Positions 40,555 through 51,181 are shown, counted from the stretch's first letter. The stretch: DNA of 64,000 nucleotides from Prostheceraeus crozeri (GCA_907163375.1 CAJQUW010013676.1:51342-115341); one strand, 5' to 3'. The notes: generated by a model not told the origin, from the letters alone. Numbers and translations: made by a program.

Positions 40555-43500
40555 ATGGTAAGTTGAAAATTTCTTCACTCATCTCCGTCAAACGTGTGGT
40601 TAATAGCATCTTCCTCAATTTCAGCCATCAACTTCATCACCAACGCCCTCCCTTCTCGAGGAAGGTTTAGAGTCGTTGAGTCAAGGTAGGTTGCAACAAT
40701 ACACTGAGACTTGAACAGAGATGATAGAATGATTTCTCTTTCAGGTGATTTGAGTTCCAGCTCAGGACTCTCGCGACAAGGCAACGAGTGGGAATGTGCC
40801 GACTGCGGACATATGTTTACAAGGAAGCACAGTCTCCTTCGACACATCAAACAACGTGTGTGTCAACGCAAAGCGGCGTCAATCTCCGGAGGTGAAGTTG
40901 ATTCTGACGATGACATCTCCTTTCCTTGCGATTTGTGCCCTCATTCTTTTGATAGTCACTTTCAGCGATCTTCGCACAGACTTCAACACACGCATGCAAA
41001 TGATCACTACACCAGCGGTACCTCTACCATCTCCCTCATTAATGTTTCACATAATAATTTAGTACGCGACTACTGCATGGAGTCCAATACTCAAATAGTA
41101 GATTTTCCTGAGTGGCTCCTTCAAAATTCTAACATTATCGAAGCGCTCTTCAACAATTTAGACAATTTTAGAATGAAGGCGCTCATCTACCTTAAACTAA
41201 ACTATATTAAGATAGATTTTCAAACGGGTCAAGTGACGGAGAGAATACAGTTTCATGTTCCTTCCTCTTCTGCAACCGAAGTTGTAGATTGCGAGTCTTG
41301 GCTAAATTTTCACATTCAATGTTTAAAATCAAATGTAGATAAATTCAATCAACGCGACAGCGCTCTCATTTTTGATGGTGTGGACTCAGCCATATTCAAA
41401 ATTTCACTATTAGAAAGTCATGCAGCTCGAGGTACATTTAAACTACCAAAAACGTTGTATAATAAGAAAGCTGTCATCAATGTCGATTGTAAATCACAGT
41501 GTTTCAAATATGCAGTCCTATCCATCCTTCACTATAATGATATCAACGCGCACCGAGATCGCACCTATAGCTATAGACAGTGGGAGGATGAACTAGACTT
41601 TGAAGGTTGTGATAGTAACAACATGAAAATCAAAGATGTAGAAACGTTCGAAAAACATAAGATTAAAATTGTCGTTCACGTGTGGGAGAAGGCGTTGAAG
41701 GGTGCCCGCTATAATTCACGTTCAACTTGTTATGAACGTGTAGTCAACCTCTTATTAGTAAAACAAGATGATAGCGAGGAATGGCACTACTGTGGTATTC
41801 CCAAAATCTCTCGCTTGTACACTCACTTGGGGCACTCTAAAAGAGGTGAACATTTTGTATGCGACCGCTGCATCCGCTCCTTTTGTAGTAAAGATAAATT
41901 TGAAACTCACTATGAATGGTGCAAGCGAGGTAAATTACAAATGGAACGCATGCCCAAAGATAAAATATTTTCACATAGGGATAATGGTGACGAATTAAGT
42001 CCCCTGCGTGTCATTTACGCAGACATAGAATGCTACATTGATGATATCATCCACAAACCAGCAGCCATATCCTGCTATGAAGTATGGCATGACCACTTTA
42101 GGAATAGACAAAACAAAATGCATACTTGGCAAGGTGAAGATTGCATTTCAAAATTTCTAGAATTTCTCGATAAAGCTGCTAAATTTCAACAATCATATGA
42201 TTCCCAATTGCAGCGTAAGTCACTACATATGTCAGATGAAGACAAACAAAAATTTGAAAGTTGCACATCCTGTCCTAAATGTCATAAAACGTTTGATGAC
42301 GATAAAATGAAGAAAGTGCGTGATCATGATCACATCACTGGTAAATTTAGAAACGCACTCTGCTCCAAATGTAACTTTTCACTTAGGTTGAGACGTCGTG
42401 TACTACCCGTCATTTTTCATAACTTTAAGGGCTATGACAGTCATATGCTCATAAAAGGAGGGTTGAGCCAGATGAAATCGTGGCAGTTTAATGTAATAGC
42501 ACAAACGAGAGAAAAATTCATGGCAATGACAGCAAAAGTACCAGTAGATAAAACTAAAGAAAATAAGACAGTCTTCTTCGAAATAAAATTTTTAGATTCA
42601 TTTCAATTCATGTCAGCGTCACTAGCTTCTCTCGTTCGAAATCTCAAGTTTCTTCCCCATAGTCAAACTTTGAAGAAACACTATCCAAACTTAACGGATG
42701 AAATAATCACTCGCAAAGGAGTCTTTCCTTATGCGTATTTTAGCTCAATGTCTAAACTAAATGAAACAACCCTTCCTTCCATTGACAAATTCAAAAACGA
42801 TTTGACGGGTGAAGATTGTCCAGTAGAGGACTATGAACATGCTCAAGAGGCATGGTTAAAATTTGATTGTAAAACGTTTGGCGATTATATGATCGCTTAC
42901 TTAGAATTAGATGTCATTTTGCTGGCTGATGTCTTTCAGGAATTTCGACGAGTGGCATTAAAAGAAGACAAATTAGATCCTGTCCACTTTGTCAGTCTAC
43001 CAGCCATGTCCTTTAAATCAGCCTTTAAAATGACTGGTGAGACCATTCATCTCTTACAAGACCCGGAGATGTATAATATATTTGAGCGCGGAATACGCGG
43101 TGGTCTCACATTTGTAAATAAACATCATATAAAATCTGAAACAGTAGGTGATGATCATATCCACCTAAAGTACTATGACCAAAATAATTTATATGGCAGT
43201 TCACTGTCTAAACCACTACCTCATTCCGAGTTTAGTTGGTTAAATCAAGATGAGCTTGAGTATTACTCCAACCCTTCAAACATACTGAAGATTCCAGATG
43301 AAGGTGATTGGGGATATTATTTTGAAGTGGATTTGATTTATCCAAATAGCATTAAAAATAAAACTGCTGATTTCCCACTCGCACCTGAATCTGGTGAAGT
43401 GACTGAAGATATGTTTTCACCATTCATGTCACAATTTCATAATAACTTAATAGAGTGTGGACAGCCAAGGTACAAACCATGCCGCAAACTTTTGCTCACC

Positions 43501-44526
43501 CAATATGATAAGAAAAATTATCTCGTACACTTCTGCATATTAAAATTCTATTTAGAAATGGGCATGCTTCTAAAGTCAGTTCACCGCATTATCAAATTTA
43601 GACAGAAAGCCTTCCTCAAACCCTACATAGATAGTAACAGTCAAAAACGTGCACTCGCCCAAAATAATTTTGAAAAGGATTTTTATAAATATAAGAATAA
43701 CAGTCTATTCGGAAAGACCATGGAGGATGTTAGAAAACGTATGAATTACAAACTAGTCGTTGATGAACAAAAATATCACAAATTGACCTCATCACCTCTT
43801 TTCATTGATAGAGACATCATCGATGAGGATCTTGTAGGTGTTAAAATGATAAAATCAGAAGTTGAGTTGTGCAAACCCATCTATATTGGGAAAGCCGTTT
43901 TAGATTATTCCAAGCTTGAAATGTATCAACTCTTCTACAAAATATTAAAACCATGCCCTCTCGTAAAAGAGGTTGACTTGCTGGGTGGTGATACAGATAT
44001 TTTCTTTTTAGGAATTACCACTCAAAAAGATTTAAATTTTAATGAAGTAGGCAAGTCATTAGAAAAATATTTCGACACATCTAACTACAATCCCACTCAT
44101 CCACTCTATTCCATACAGAATAAAGCCAAACTTGGTTGTTTTAAGGATGAAACAGCAGGAAAGGAAATAGATGAAATGATTCTCCTCCGTCCTAAAATGT
44201 ATTCCATGAAATTAAAAGAATGTGCAGATAGTATTAAGCGAGCTAAAGGTATATCAAAATCCATTTTTCATAAAATGAAACATCGGTCCTATAAGAAGGC
44301 CTATAAAAATAAAAATATAACGTTTGTCAATATGACAATCTTAAAATCTCAAGTTCATACTGTGAAAACGTACACGTTCAAGAAACGAGCACTTCCAGCA
44401 TGGGAGGATAAGAGGTGTTGGATAGGACATAACACATCTCTTCCACATGGACATCCTGACACAAACATACCACCACCCAAAAGAATAAAACTCACGCTAC
44501 CACATTCAGGAGATGTATTGACATAA
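40555..44526 (+). CDS. Protein-primed family-B DNA polymerase (Polinton 2)
   Basis: The long frame begins at 40711, but its first residues look intronic. A better start is ATG 40555, directly followed by intron 40558-40624 (GTAAGT ... TTTCAG), exon 40625-40685, intron 40686-40744 (GTAGGT ... TTTCAG) and the main exon 40745-44526; phases agree. Three C2H2-type fingers occur (CADCGHMFTRKHSLLRHIK first). Exonuclease motifs are YADIECYIDD, FKGYDSHML and LELDVILLADVF, with an endonuclease-VII-like zinc unit (DHDHITGKFRNALCSKCN) inside. Polymerase motifs are DQNNLYGSSL, KNNSLFGKTMEDV and GGDTDIFF. The enzyme replicates the element using a terminal protein primer. Upstream AGTATATATG near 40390 may be its TATA box. 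Confidence 0.92.
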
Positions 44527-44705
44527 TCAACTTTAACTCAGTATTTTGATGTTGCTTTTTGTAGATATACATGGTTGTTTTATGTATCGCATGAGATCGT
44601 TTCTTCCTTGTGAATATATGCCTACAGTCAGCCCATTCCCCCTATATCTGTGAAAAGACTTTTTCATATACATATTTTTATTTCAATAAACATATCACAA
44701 TGACT

Positions 44706-46262
44706 TCACTTTGTTTTCCGAAACACTAAAGTTACGAGGGATTTAGTATCTTTCACATGGATGCACTCTTGTAAACCATTGGTAATTTTGATAGCAATAG
44801 AGGGTATAGTTTGTTTGACGACGGGATGATAGAAAATAGATTCAAACATCTTCTCGACTATTCCATATGAAGCGTCTTTATCATGAATGAAATCACGTAA
44901 AATGTATTCTTTTTTCTCACCAACAGAAATAGGTAGAATCAAATCACTTTGAATGTAAAGGTGCTGTTCATGTTTATCAAGTGTCTTTGGTGTTTCTATA
45001 CCAATCGTATGCGCAGCAGCAAACACTGTTTGTAGCATTGAAAAACCAAAGAGTTTTTTCAAATTTTTACTCAATTGACATTGAATGTCATCACCCAGTT
45101 TCAGAACAACGCGTTGATTTTCAATTGAAAACGAAATGTGGTGTGTCTTTACATCATATTTACTTTTCATCACATGCTTCAACTTCTGTTGTATATAAGG
45201 ATTTACTACATGAATGAAGCTTTCAACTGTATGATATAGACGCGGCATTATATTGATAGCAACTTTAGATTCTTCATAAGACTGGTAAATTTTCTTGATG
45301 CGATCGCCATAGATGTCCACCCACCATTCATCATTAACTGAATCAGCTTTAGTGTGATATTCATGAGAAGCATACACCACACCGCTTCCAATAATAGGTG
45401 TATAATGTCTTACAAAATGACGCAATGTTGGAGAGAAATAAACTGTAAGTTTGTCATTATATTTCTGAATAACCAACTTATTTTTGTCCGCCATAATTTT
45501 CTCTCCATACTTCTTACCCACAGTCTCATTCCATCGTTTTACTAACTCAATAAGTGATAAAGGTTGAAGACCACGCTTTTTCAAAATGATGCGTTCTTCG
45601 CATTCTACAACATCTTCATCAAATATTTTAAATCTATAATGAAATTTGTTGATTCGATTTGAATAAACTTTTTTAACATTTGCAGTAGCAATTGATGTTA
45701 GATGTAGTCCATGACCAAAACCAAGATGTGGATAGAATTCATTATCCAACCTCAGCGTAAGACCTTTAGTAAAAGAATGAAAGCGGAGGAACTGTCTCCC
45801 ACTCCAATGATAGATAGTAAATTCATAAGCTTTCTGATTTTTATTCTTCATGATGGAAGTATTACCACTGTTGAATGCCTTAATAATTTTCTCATTCCCA
45901 AATGGTTCATAAGAATCTGATTTTATCTGAATCCATTCATAGTTCCACTTTCCATCTGATGTTAAATTGTATGGGAACTGAAATGCATTATTCATCGTTA
46001 TTCCATCATGGGTGCGAGGAGTCAATATCATTTCTTCCAAATCATTCACATTCTGAATATTGCTATCATAGCAAATACTAGAAACGCCAACCTCCCATTC
46101 ACCTTCTAAATGCAGTGGCCGATTTAATTCTACTCGATAGTCTGATGGTTTATTTTTGGGAAATTTATTCATAGAAGCATTACTGGGCAAGTACTCGTAG
46201 ATTAGAAACGAGTCCTTATTTTTACTTTCCATATTATTCACATTGGAAAAATATATTAGCAT
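44706..46262 (-). CDS. Large virion-associated family protein, about 510 aa
   Basis: The start is ATG 46262 or, more like its relatives, ATG 46232 (MESKNKDSF). The family signature EYLPSNASMNKFPKNKPSDY ... LEGEWEVGVSSICY occupies the first 60 residues. The remainder is beta-rich, with no transmembrane segment. It follows in tandem after the 46272-47675 paralogue, 10 bases away, so the two are probably co-expressed. Function is unknown; position among virion genes and size suggest a spike, penton-associated or tail-fibre-like component. Confidence 0.75.
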   Translation of the reverse strand: MLIYFSNVNNMESKNKDSFLIYEYLPSNASMNKFPKNKPSDYRVELNRPLHLEGEWEVGVSSICYDSNIQNVNDLEEMILTPRTHDGITMNNAFQFPYNLTSDGKWNYEWIQIKSDSYEPFGNEKIIKAFNSGNTSIMKNKNQKAYEFTIYHWSGRQFLRFHSFTKGLTLRLDNEFYPHLGFGHGLHLTSIATANVKKVYSNRINKFHYRFKIFDEDVVECEERIILKKRGLQPLSLIELVKRWNETVGKKYGEKIMADKNKLVIQKYNDKLTVYFSPTLRHFVRHYTPIIGSGVVYASHEYHTKADSVNDEWWVDIYGDRIKKIYQSYEESKVAINIMPRLYHTVESFIHVVNPYIQQKLKHVMKSKYDVKTHHISFSIENQRVVLKLGDDIQCQLSKNLKKLFGFSMLQTVFAAAHTIGIETPKTLDKHEQHLYIQSDLILPISVGEKKEYILRDFIHDKDASYGIVEKMFESIFYHPVVKQTIPSIAIKITNGLQECIHVKDTKSLVTLVFRKTK

Positions 46263-46271
46263 ACTTTTGCA

Positions 46272-47675
46272 TTAACTCTTCATTCGGAAATGGAGTGTGA
46301 TACTTGTCACAGCATCTTTATGAAAAGGAATCAACGCACCAGCATCGTCATAAATGGCAATATCAATTTGTGGGATGTAGTTTGATTTCAGCTTTGTATA
46401 ATGCACTTTCTTGAAAGTATGCTCAGATAAAATACTGCAGCTTTTTGGCTGGTATGGTATCATTGCTAGCAATGGAGCTTCAACATCTCCCACACGTACA
46501 TCTTCACCAATATTGGAATATATCTGAAAATAGTTAATACGACGCGATAGCGACATGTCTGCGCTAGCTTTGGTTACAGTACCACTTTTAAAGATATTTT
46601 GATCAAAACCCAAAATGTCCATTAGAGTTTTATCCATAATTAGTTCAATACCTTTTCCACTTATAGTGAGAGACAAAGTACCTTCTTTTTCAGAAAATGA
46701 AATATGTTGCTCATTAATCACTTCATTTAAATAATCTACAACCAATTTAACCGAAGTAATAATGCGAGGCATCAACACTCTTGTTTCATGTAAGATACCA
46801 CCTAAAGGCTCTACACACTTTCTGTATAAAGATACGGTCCATTCTGTATCAATTTGATTTGACCTTTCACATGGTAAATGTTGCATATCAGATTTTCCAT
46901 GAACAGCTGCAGAACGATGTCGTAAGAACTGATGAAAATCTTTTGAACAAACTAATACTAGATCATCATCATTTAATTTGCTTATTGCAATATGATTAGA
47001 TGATTTGATATAAGTCAATGTTGCCACTTGTTTGCCATCAACTCGAAGGAGATAATTAAATTTCTTCAATAATGTTTCAGGAGTCATGTTTGTCTTTCTT
47101 GGCTTAATCACAATCTTCTTCACCAACGTCTTCTCATTTCTTGGAATAAGATCTACATAATAAGCTTCCTCTCGATATATTAACTGTTTATGACCACTTA
47201 TGTGGTAATTAACGTTAAAATTATCATAGCTTGTTAAGGCGCTAGCGAGGTAACCTAAATCATTTCTTAAACTTGGACTTAAACCAACAATCCAATCTTT
47301 CTCAACTACATGATGTACCTAATTATAATCATCATTGTGCGGAGTAAATTGGACAATACGTGTATGTTTACTCGCTTTATTCAAGAAATCATATATAAAC
47401 TTTTTACATGATAAGAGATCTTTCTTTGGCCACTGTGGAATGTATACTCGGCACCCCTTTTCACATTGATAAGCAGCTGTACGTCTCATATTAATAGTCA
47501 TCACCTCATGATCAAAAGTATAGACACAGTTGCTATAAACAAGTTGAGTGACACCCACTTCCCAATTTCCATTTAGCTGTTGTACATGATCAATGGGAGT
47601 AGAAAAGAGTGCGGCTCGATTACTAGCAAATCTCTTTGTAGCCGCATTGCTAAGCAAAATATGATAAAACGACAT
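46272..47675 (-). pseudogene. Large virion-associated family paralogue, broken once
   Basis: Starts MSFYHILLSNAATKRFASN and keeps LNGNWEVGVTQLVY; later parts (KLVVDYLNEVINEQHISFSE, LTISGKGIELIMDKTLMDIL) align with 44706-46262 and with Polinton 1 20490-21535. The gene is interrupted about once. A TATA-like AATATAAAAATG lies just upstream, in the 35-base gap shared with the divergent PC4-like gene. Confidence 0.75.
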
Positions 47676-47710
47676 TTTTATATTGCTGATCTGCGACTTT
47701 GCATAACATC

Positions 47711-48067
47711 ATGAAGACTTGGATTTTGGACTCTCTACAATATATCAGAGTTGATCGTGATGGAAACGTACATTTCAAAAATTCTCATGGTCATACATCA
47801 AGAGGTATTACATTAACATGGCGACAATTTGTCAACCTCAATGATATCATGAGGGATTTGGAATATTTTGAAACATTAAGATTCATCTCCTTGGGTGATC
47901 AAGTTTGGCTTCAACATTACAGAAATGAAATTCAAATCTACCATTCTCATCCCGCAAACTGTTTCTCATTTCGCAAATACAATTGGGAGAAGTATAGAAG
48001 ATACATACATCGCTCCATCATGACATTTATTCGTCGTGAGTTCATCGCCCTACTATGCAAATCTTAA
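47711..48067 (+). CDS. PC4-like small protein A (Polinton 2)
   Basis: The ATG at 47711 (MKTWILDSLQYIRV) matches the start of the other family members. The first 45 residues (YIRVDRDGNVHFKN ... RGITLTWRQFVNLNDIMRD) resemble the beta-beta-beta-alpha domain of PC4/SUB1; the second half repeats the pattern more weakly (GDQVWLQHYRNEIQIYHS ... WEKYRRYIHRSIMTFIRR). It is followed after 22 bases by paralogue B. I infer single-stranded DNA binding in transcription or replication. Confidence 0.5.
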   Translation: MKTWILDSLQYIRVDRDGNVHFKNSHGHTSRGITLTWRQFVNLNDIMRDLEYFETLRFISLGDQVWLQHYRNEIQIYHSHPANCFSFRKYNWEKYRRYIHRSIMTFIRREFIALLCKS

Positions 48068-48089
48068 TCAGACATGACTACCACACATC

Positions 48090-48740
48090 ATGAGTTGGAA
48101 ATTAGATTCCCTACAACGTATTGAAACGGATCATGATCGAAACGTCTATTTCAAAGATTCAACTGGAAATGTGAGAAGAGAGTTTGCTTTATCTTATCGT
48201 CATTTTCAATCTCTACATCATATCATGAAGGACTTGAAATACTTCTATATGAAAAGACATTCACGTATTGGAAATCGCATCTGGCTGCGCGTCAACAATC
48301 GGCGAATTCAACTCTATCATTCCCAACTTCATACTAACTTCACATTTCATCAAGGTAGTTGGGAAAAGTATAAAAGGAAGGTGCATCGCTCAATTTACTC
48401 ATTCTTTCATCATGAAGCGCCATCGCTACACCATCGTCAACATTCTCCGTCGCTTCAGACTCTACACCAAAATCGATCTCACAACATTACACCAACAGCT
48501 TCCAAACAGCAAGTATTACCCGGGCCGTCCTCAAATGTTAGTGGTGAAGATGAACAATTCACGGAATCTTCAACTCTTCCCAAATGGGACTGTACAGATT
48601 CTCGGCGCCCTTTCTCATTCATCGGCGCAGTCAATGCGCTTAGAGCTACAGAGACTACTACGTCGGATATGGAAGAGGGAGAGGTGTGTAATGTCGAATC
48701 TGAGTGTGGACAATATGATGATCTCTACTCAATTGAGTGA
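48090..48740 (+). CDS. PC4-like small protein B, tail overlapping the TBP-like gene
   Basis: Residues 1-108 are a paralogue of protein A (MSWKLDSLQRIETDHDRNVY ... REFALSYRHFQSLHHIMKD; KYKRKVHRSIYSFF). From about residue 108 the frame runs 329 bases over the TBP-like gene in a different frame, giving a His/Ser-rich, then acidic tail that may be only a shadow or a real extension. The overlap also exists in Polinton 1 (23941-24140). Confidence 0.5.
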   Translation: MSWKLDSLQRIETDHDRNVYFKDSTGNVRREFALSYRHFQSLHHIMKDLKYFYMKRHSRIGNRIWLRVNNRRIQLYHSQLHTNFTFHQGSWEKYKRKVHRSIYSFFHHEAPSLHHRQHSPSLQTLHQNRSHNITPTASKQQVLPGPSSNVSGEDEQFTESSTLPKWDCTDSRRPFSFIGAVNALRATETTTSDMEEGEVCNVESECGQYDDLYSIE

Positions 48741-48927
48741 AAGTGTTTCATTTTTGAAGATTCGTACCAGCAGTTACAATTTGTGTTATGAACCCGAACT
48801 TTTTCCTGCAGCTCTCATTAGTTGTTGGTTACCTGTGCATGTGGCAATCTTTCATAATAGTAAAGTGATCATTACTGGACTAAAATCTCATGTACAAGCA
48901 AATGTGATCCTAGACTATCTCAATTGA
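48412..48927 (+). CDS. TATA-binding-protein-like protein (Polinton 2), 171 aa
   Basis: From ATG 48412 the product shows both halves of the TBP saddle. Repeat 1: IVNILRRFRLYTKIDLTTL, NSKYYPGRPQMLVVKM, LQLFPNGTVQILGA. Repeat 2: VSFLKIRTSS, YEPELFPAALIS, VAIFHNSKVIITGLKSH. Cellular TBP has 'KLDLxxIAxxARNAEYNPKRFAAVIMR', 'LIFxSGKMVCTGAK', 'YEPELFPGLIYRM' and 'LIFVSGKVVLTGAK' in these places. Three of the DNA-kinking Phe positions are visible. The length (about 170) equals the TBP core domain. It begins inside the end of PC4-like gene B and ends about 60 bases before the convergent protease gene. I infer binding to the element's TATA boxes. Confidence 0.82.
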   Translation: MKRHRYTIVNILRRFRLYTKIDLTTLHQQLPNSKYYPGRPQMLVVKMNNSRNLQLFPNGTVQILGALSHSSAQSMRLELQRLLRRIWKRERCVMSNLSVDNMMISTQLSESVSFLKIRTSSYNLCYEPELFPAALISCWLPVHVAIFHNSKVIITGLKSHVQANVILDYLN

Positions 48928-48984
48928 GTAAGTACGTACCCAGCGGATTGTAAAATAAAAAACAATTTTTCCAACATGATGTTT

Positions 48985-49446
48985 TTATTTCAAATCATGA
49001 TAGAACTTACAAATCATTTTTTCATTAGAGGATGGATTACATGAAAAGTTTTGAATAATAGATGCAAATCGAGGTACATGTAAACGTTTTAAGATGAAGT
49101 ACAGTACAAAAGCACCACACGTTGATGAAAGTGGATGTTGTAGTATGCGTTCAGTTCGCTGATATTGACGCGTATGTTTTCTCAACCACTGCTGTGTTGG
49201 TATATTTGGAGGTTGAGCAAGAGAGTCAAATAGTTCACCACGTCGGTCTTCTCCAATAAAGATCGCTTTCCAATGCTCACCGCCTAAATTCTGCGAATGA
49301 GTGTTTAGCACAATAAAGATGGGATAGTGATTTACTGCAGGTGGTAAGGTATCGAGTGAATAGACATTATCGAAAGCTTTCAACGTCGCTTCGTCTGCAT
49401 TACGCTGCACTTTAGTCTTAATATCGTCAGCAGTCAACCAACTCAT
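48985..49446 (-). CDS. Adenain-type cysteine protease (Polinton 2)
   Basis: 153 residues with the His block GEHWKAIFI, the acidic residue in GELFDSLAQPP and the nucleophile in STCGAFVLYF. The start ATG shares one base with the capsid stop (TAATG), which suggests termination-reinitiation or a shared transcript. Same order as in Polinton 1. Confidence 0.92.
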   Translation of the reverse strand: MSWLTADDIKTKVQRNADEATLKAFDNVYSLDTLPPAVNHYPIFIVLNTHSQNLGGEHWKAIFIGEDRRGELFDSLAQPPNIPTQQWLRKHTRQYQRTERILQHPLSSTCGAFVLYFILKRLHVPRFASIIQNFSCNPSSNEKMICKFYHDLK

Positions 49447-50723
49447 TAACGATTATACTGAAGAATCACGTCACGATACTTTGTAATTTCAATATTTGAA
49501 TCGAAGACTGCATAAATTAATACATTGATCGTCTCAGGTAGTGTTCTTTTGAACGTCAAATCCAAACGAATATTATGAGGCACGTTCGCTTGACGATAGG
49601 GTGCACTAATATCGCTGTCAGCAGTCAAATCAAATGCATAAATAGTATATCCACTCTTAAACTCTTTCATAGTCAGTCCGTTGGTGTCATCCGTATTGTA
49701 AAAGCCAAAGACATCCATAAAATCAACATAACTGCGCATAAATTGATCCGAAGCAAAATCTGGTTTGTAGGGTGGACCAGGATGACTCACACCATTTACA
49801 CGTAAAGCAATTTCACTTAACTGATTGTGTTTAAAATTGAAAGGATTCTTCTTTATATTACCATTAAATGCATCATTTTCAACCATTGCCACCATGAGGA
49901 GCTTCGGTGCTTCCGATGGAAAGAGGCCATCTTTCATGAAACTCTTTTGATCTTTCGGAATTGTAAAGGTAAGAAGCTTTGTATGCTGAACGGGGTAAAT
50001 GGCATTTTGGCGGTTAAGGCCTTCAGCATGCCCTCTAATGACACTTGGATTTGGTACTACTCGACGAATGTAAAGTGCAATATCTTCCACATGAATTCTA
50101 AAATTGTCAACTTTAGCAAATGCATTCAGCGCAAATTCAGGCTTATTCAATGTCAGCTTGAGTCGCATGCTGGTATTACAGAGTAAAAACTTTGACTGTC
50201 TAAAGAAGTCTAAATTCAGCGGACCATATAGCTGACATACTTTACTATCTTTAATCATAGCAGATCGCTTTACAAAGCCACTGTTTGTTTCAACATCAAA
50301 TTTTCCTGCTTCATCTCTGTACCATCCCATGGCTTCCATATGACTTTTTTGTGCTGCTGGATGAAACTGTGATACATGATTGAAATATGATTTATAGGGA
50401 TAATCGCTTTGACCACCTTCCACCTGCTGCTCTCCAATCGTTAGAGAAACATCGCGAAGTAATGTAGTCAATGGTAAATTGTTCAGTCCAACTTTATGTG
50501 CATCGTCAATAGCAGTTCCATCTGCTTGCTGAATTCTAAACCTCAAATCAAGCATCGCATAACTCAAATCTATGTAGTCATCACTACCACCAGGAATAAC
50601 AAATTCAATGGGGCCAGCATTCTCAGCTGTTCGAGGATGATAATCTACAATACTTGAACTAAGAATATCTGTCTGTATGGCTTGTTGATCGAGCAAACAA
50701 AAACCGGAAGTTTTACACTCCAT
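49446..50723 (-). CDS. Major capsid protein (double jelly-roll, hexon-like), Polinton 2
   Basis: The 425-residue frame is open and aligns end to end with the Polinton 1 protein: FCLLDQQAIQTDILSSSIVD, YIDLSYAMLDLRF, SDYPYKSYFN, KNPFNFKHNQLSEIALR and INVLIYAVFDSNIEI. Forms the icosahedral shell by homology to hexon-like proteins. Preceded after 2 bases by the basic protein gene 50726-51181 on the same strand. Confidence 0.9.
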   Translation of the reverse strand: MECKTSGFCLLDQQAIQTDILSSSIVDYHPRTAENAGPIEFVIPGGSDDYIDLSYAMLDLRFRIQQADGTAIDDAHKVGLNNLPLTTLLRDVSLTIGEQQVEGGQSDYPYKSYFNHVSQFHPAAQKSHMEAMGWYRDEAGKFDVETNSGFVKRSAMIKDSKVCQLYGPLNLDFFRQSKFLLCNTSMRLKLTLNKPEFALNAFAKVDNFRIHVEDIALYIRRVVPNPSVIRGHAEGLNRQNAIYPVQHTKLLTFTIPKDQKSFMKDGLFPSEAPKLLMVAMVENDAFNGNIKKNPFNFKHNQLSEIALRVNGVSHPGPPYKPDFASDQFMRSYVDFMDVFGFYNTDDTNGLTMKEFKSGYTIYAFDLTADSDISAPYRQANVPHNIRLDLTFKRTLPETINVLIYAVFDSNIEITKYRDVILQYNR

Positions 50724-50725
50724 GA

Positions 50726-51181
50726 TTAGAAGTTATAGCAGCGTCGTCGTTTAGCGCCTGATGAATGATTAGAGCCTCTACGACGTTTGCGTGAATGCCT
50801 TTTGACTGAAGATCGCACCTTACCAGCTCCGCGATGTTTCCTCCTTCCATTATTCATTCGTTTAGGTGATTTCTTTCCTTGAGTAACACCAGAAAAGGTC
50901 TGCTTCAATGTTTTTAAACCGCGTTCCTTCCCACGATTCAACAAACTGCTCTTAAAACTTCTACCTCTGGAAAGATCACTAGCAACATCACCAGCAAAGC
51001 CAACGGCATTACTTAAAACATTTCGTTTTAAAGATCTACCGACATTGGATATGAGAGGTGCTACAACAGATTTCAGTGCACCAAGTATGCTACCTCCACG
51101 TTGGCGGCGAGCGCCGATGTAAATTTGTCCTCCACCACTTACATAGGAGGGTCGTGAATAAAATGAGGCAGTTGGATTCAT
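50726..51181 (-). CDS. Basic protein with adenain site, pVI/core-like, 151 aa
   Basis: The N-terminal Gly-rich part ends in RRQRGG|SILGALKSVVA, a match to the adenain rule Q-X-G-G|X. After it comes an amphipathic, hydrophobic stretch (ALKSVVAPLISNVG) and then a long Arg/Lys/Ser tail (VKRHSRKRRRGS). This plan recalls adenovirus pVI (membrane-active after cleavage) combined with a core-protein tail. Located immediately before the capsid gene. No sequence homology to pVI can be claimed by eye. Confidence 0.6.
   Translation of the reverse strand: MNPTASFYSRPSYVSGGGQIYIGARRQRGGSILGALKSVVAPLISNVGRSLKRNVLSNAVGFAGDVASDLSRGRSFKSSLLNRGKERGLKTLKQTFSGVTQGKKSPKRMNNGRRKHRGAGKVRSSVKRHSRKRRRGSNHSSGAKRRRCYNF

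Noticed and set aside
40711-40744. First 11 codons of the long polymerase frame as the true start
   Set aside because: They lie in a well-formed intron. An upstream ATG with two phase-compatible introns explains the gene better.
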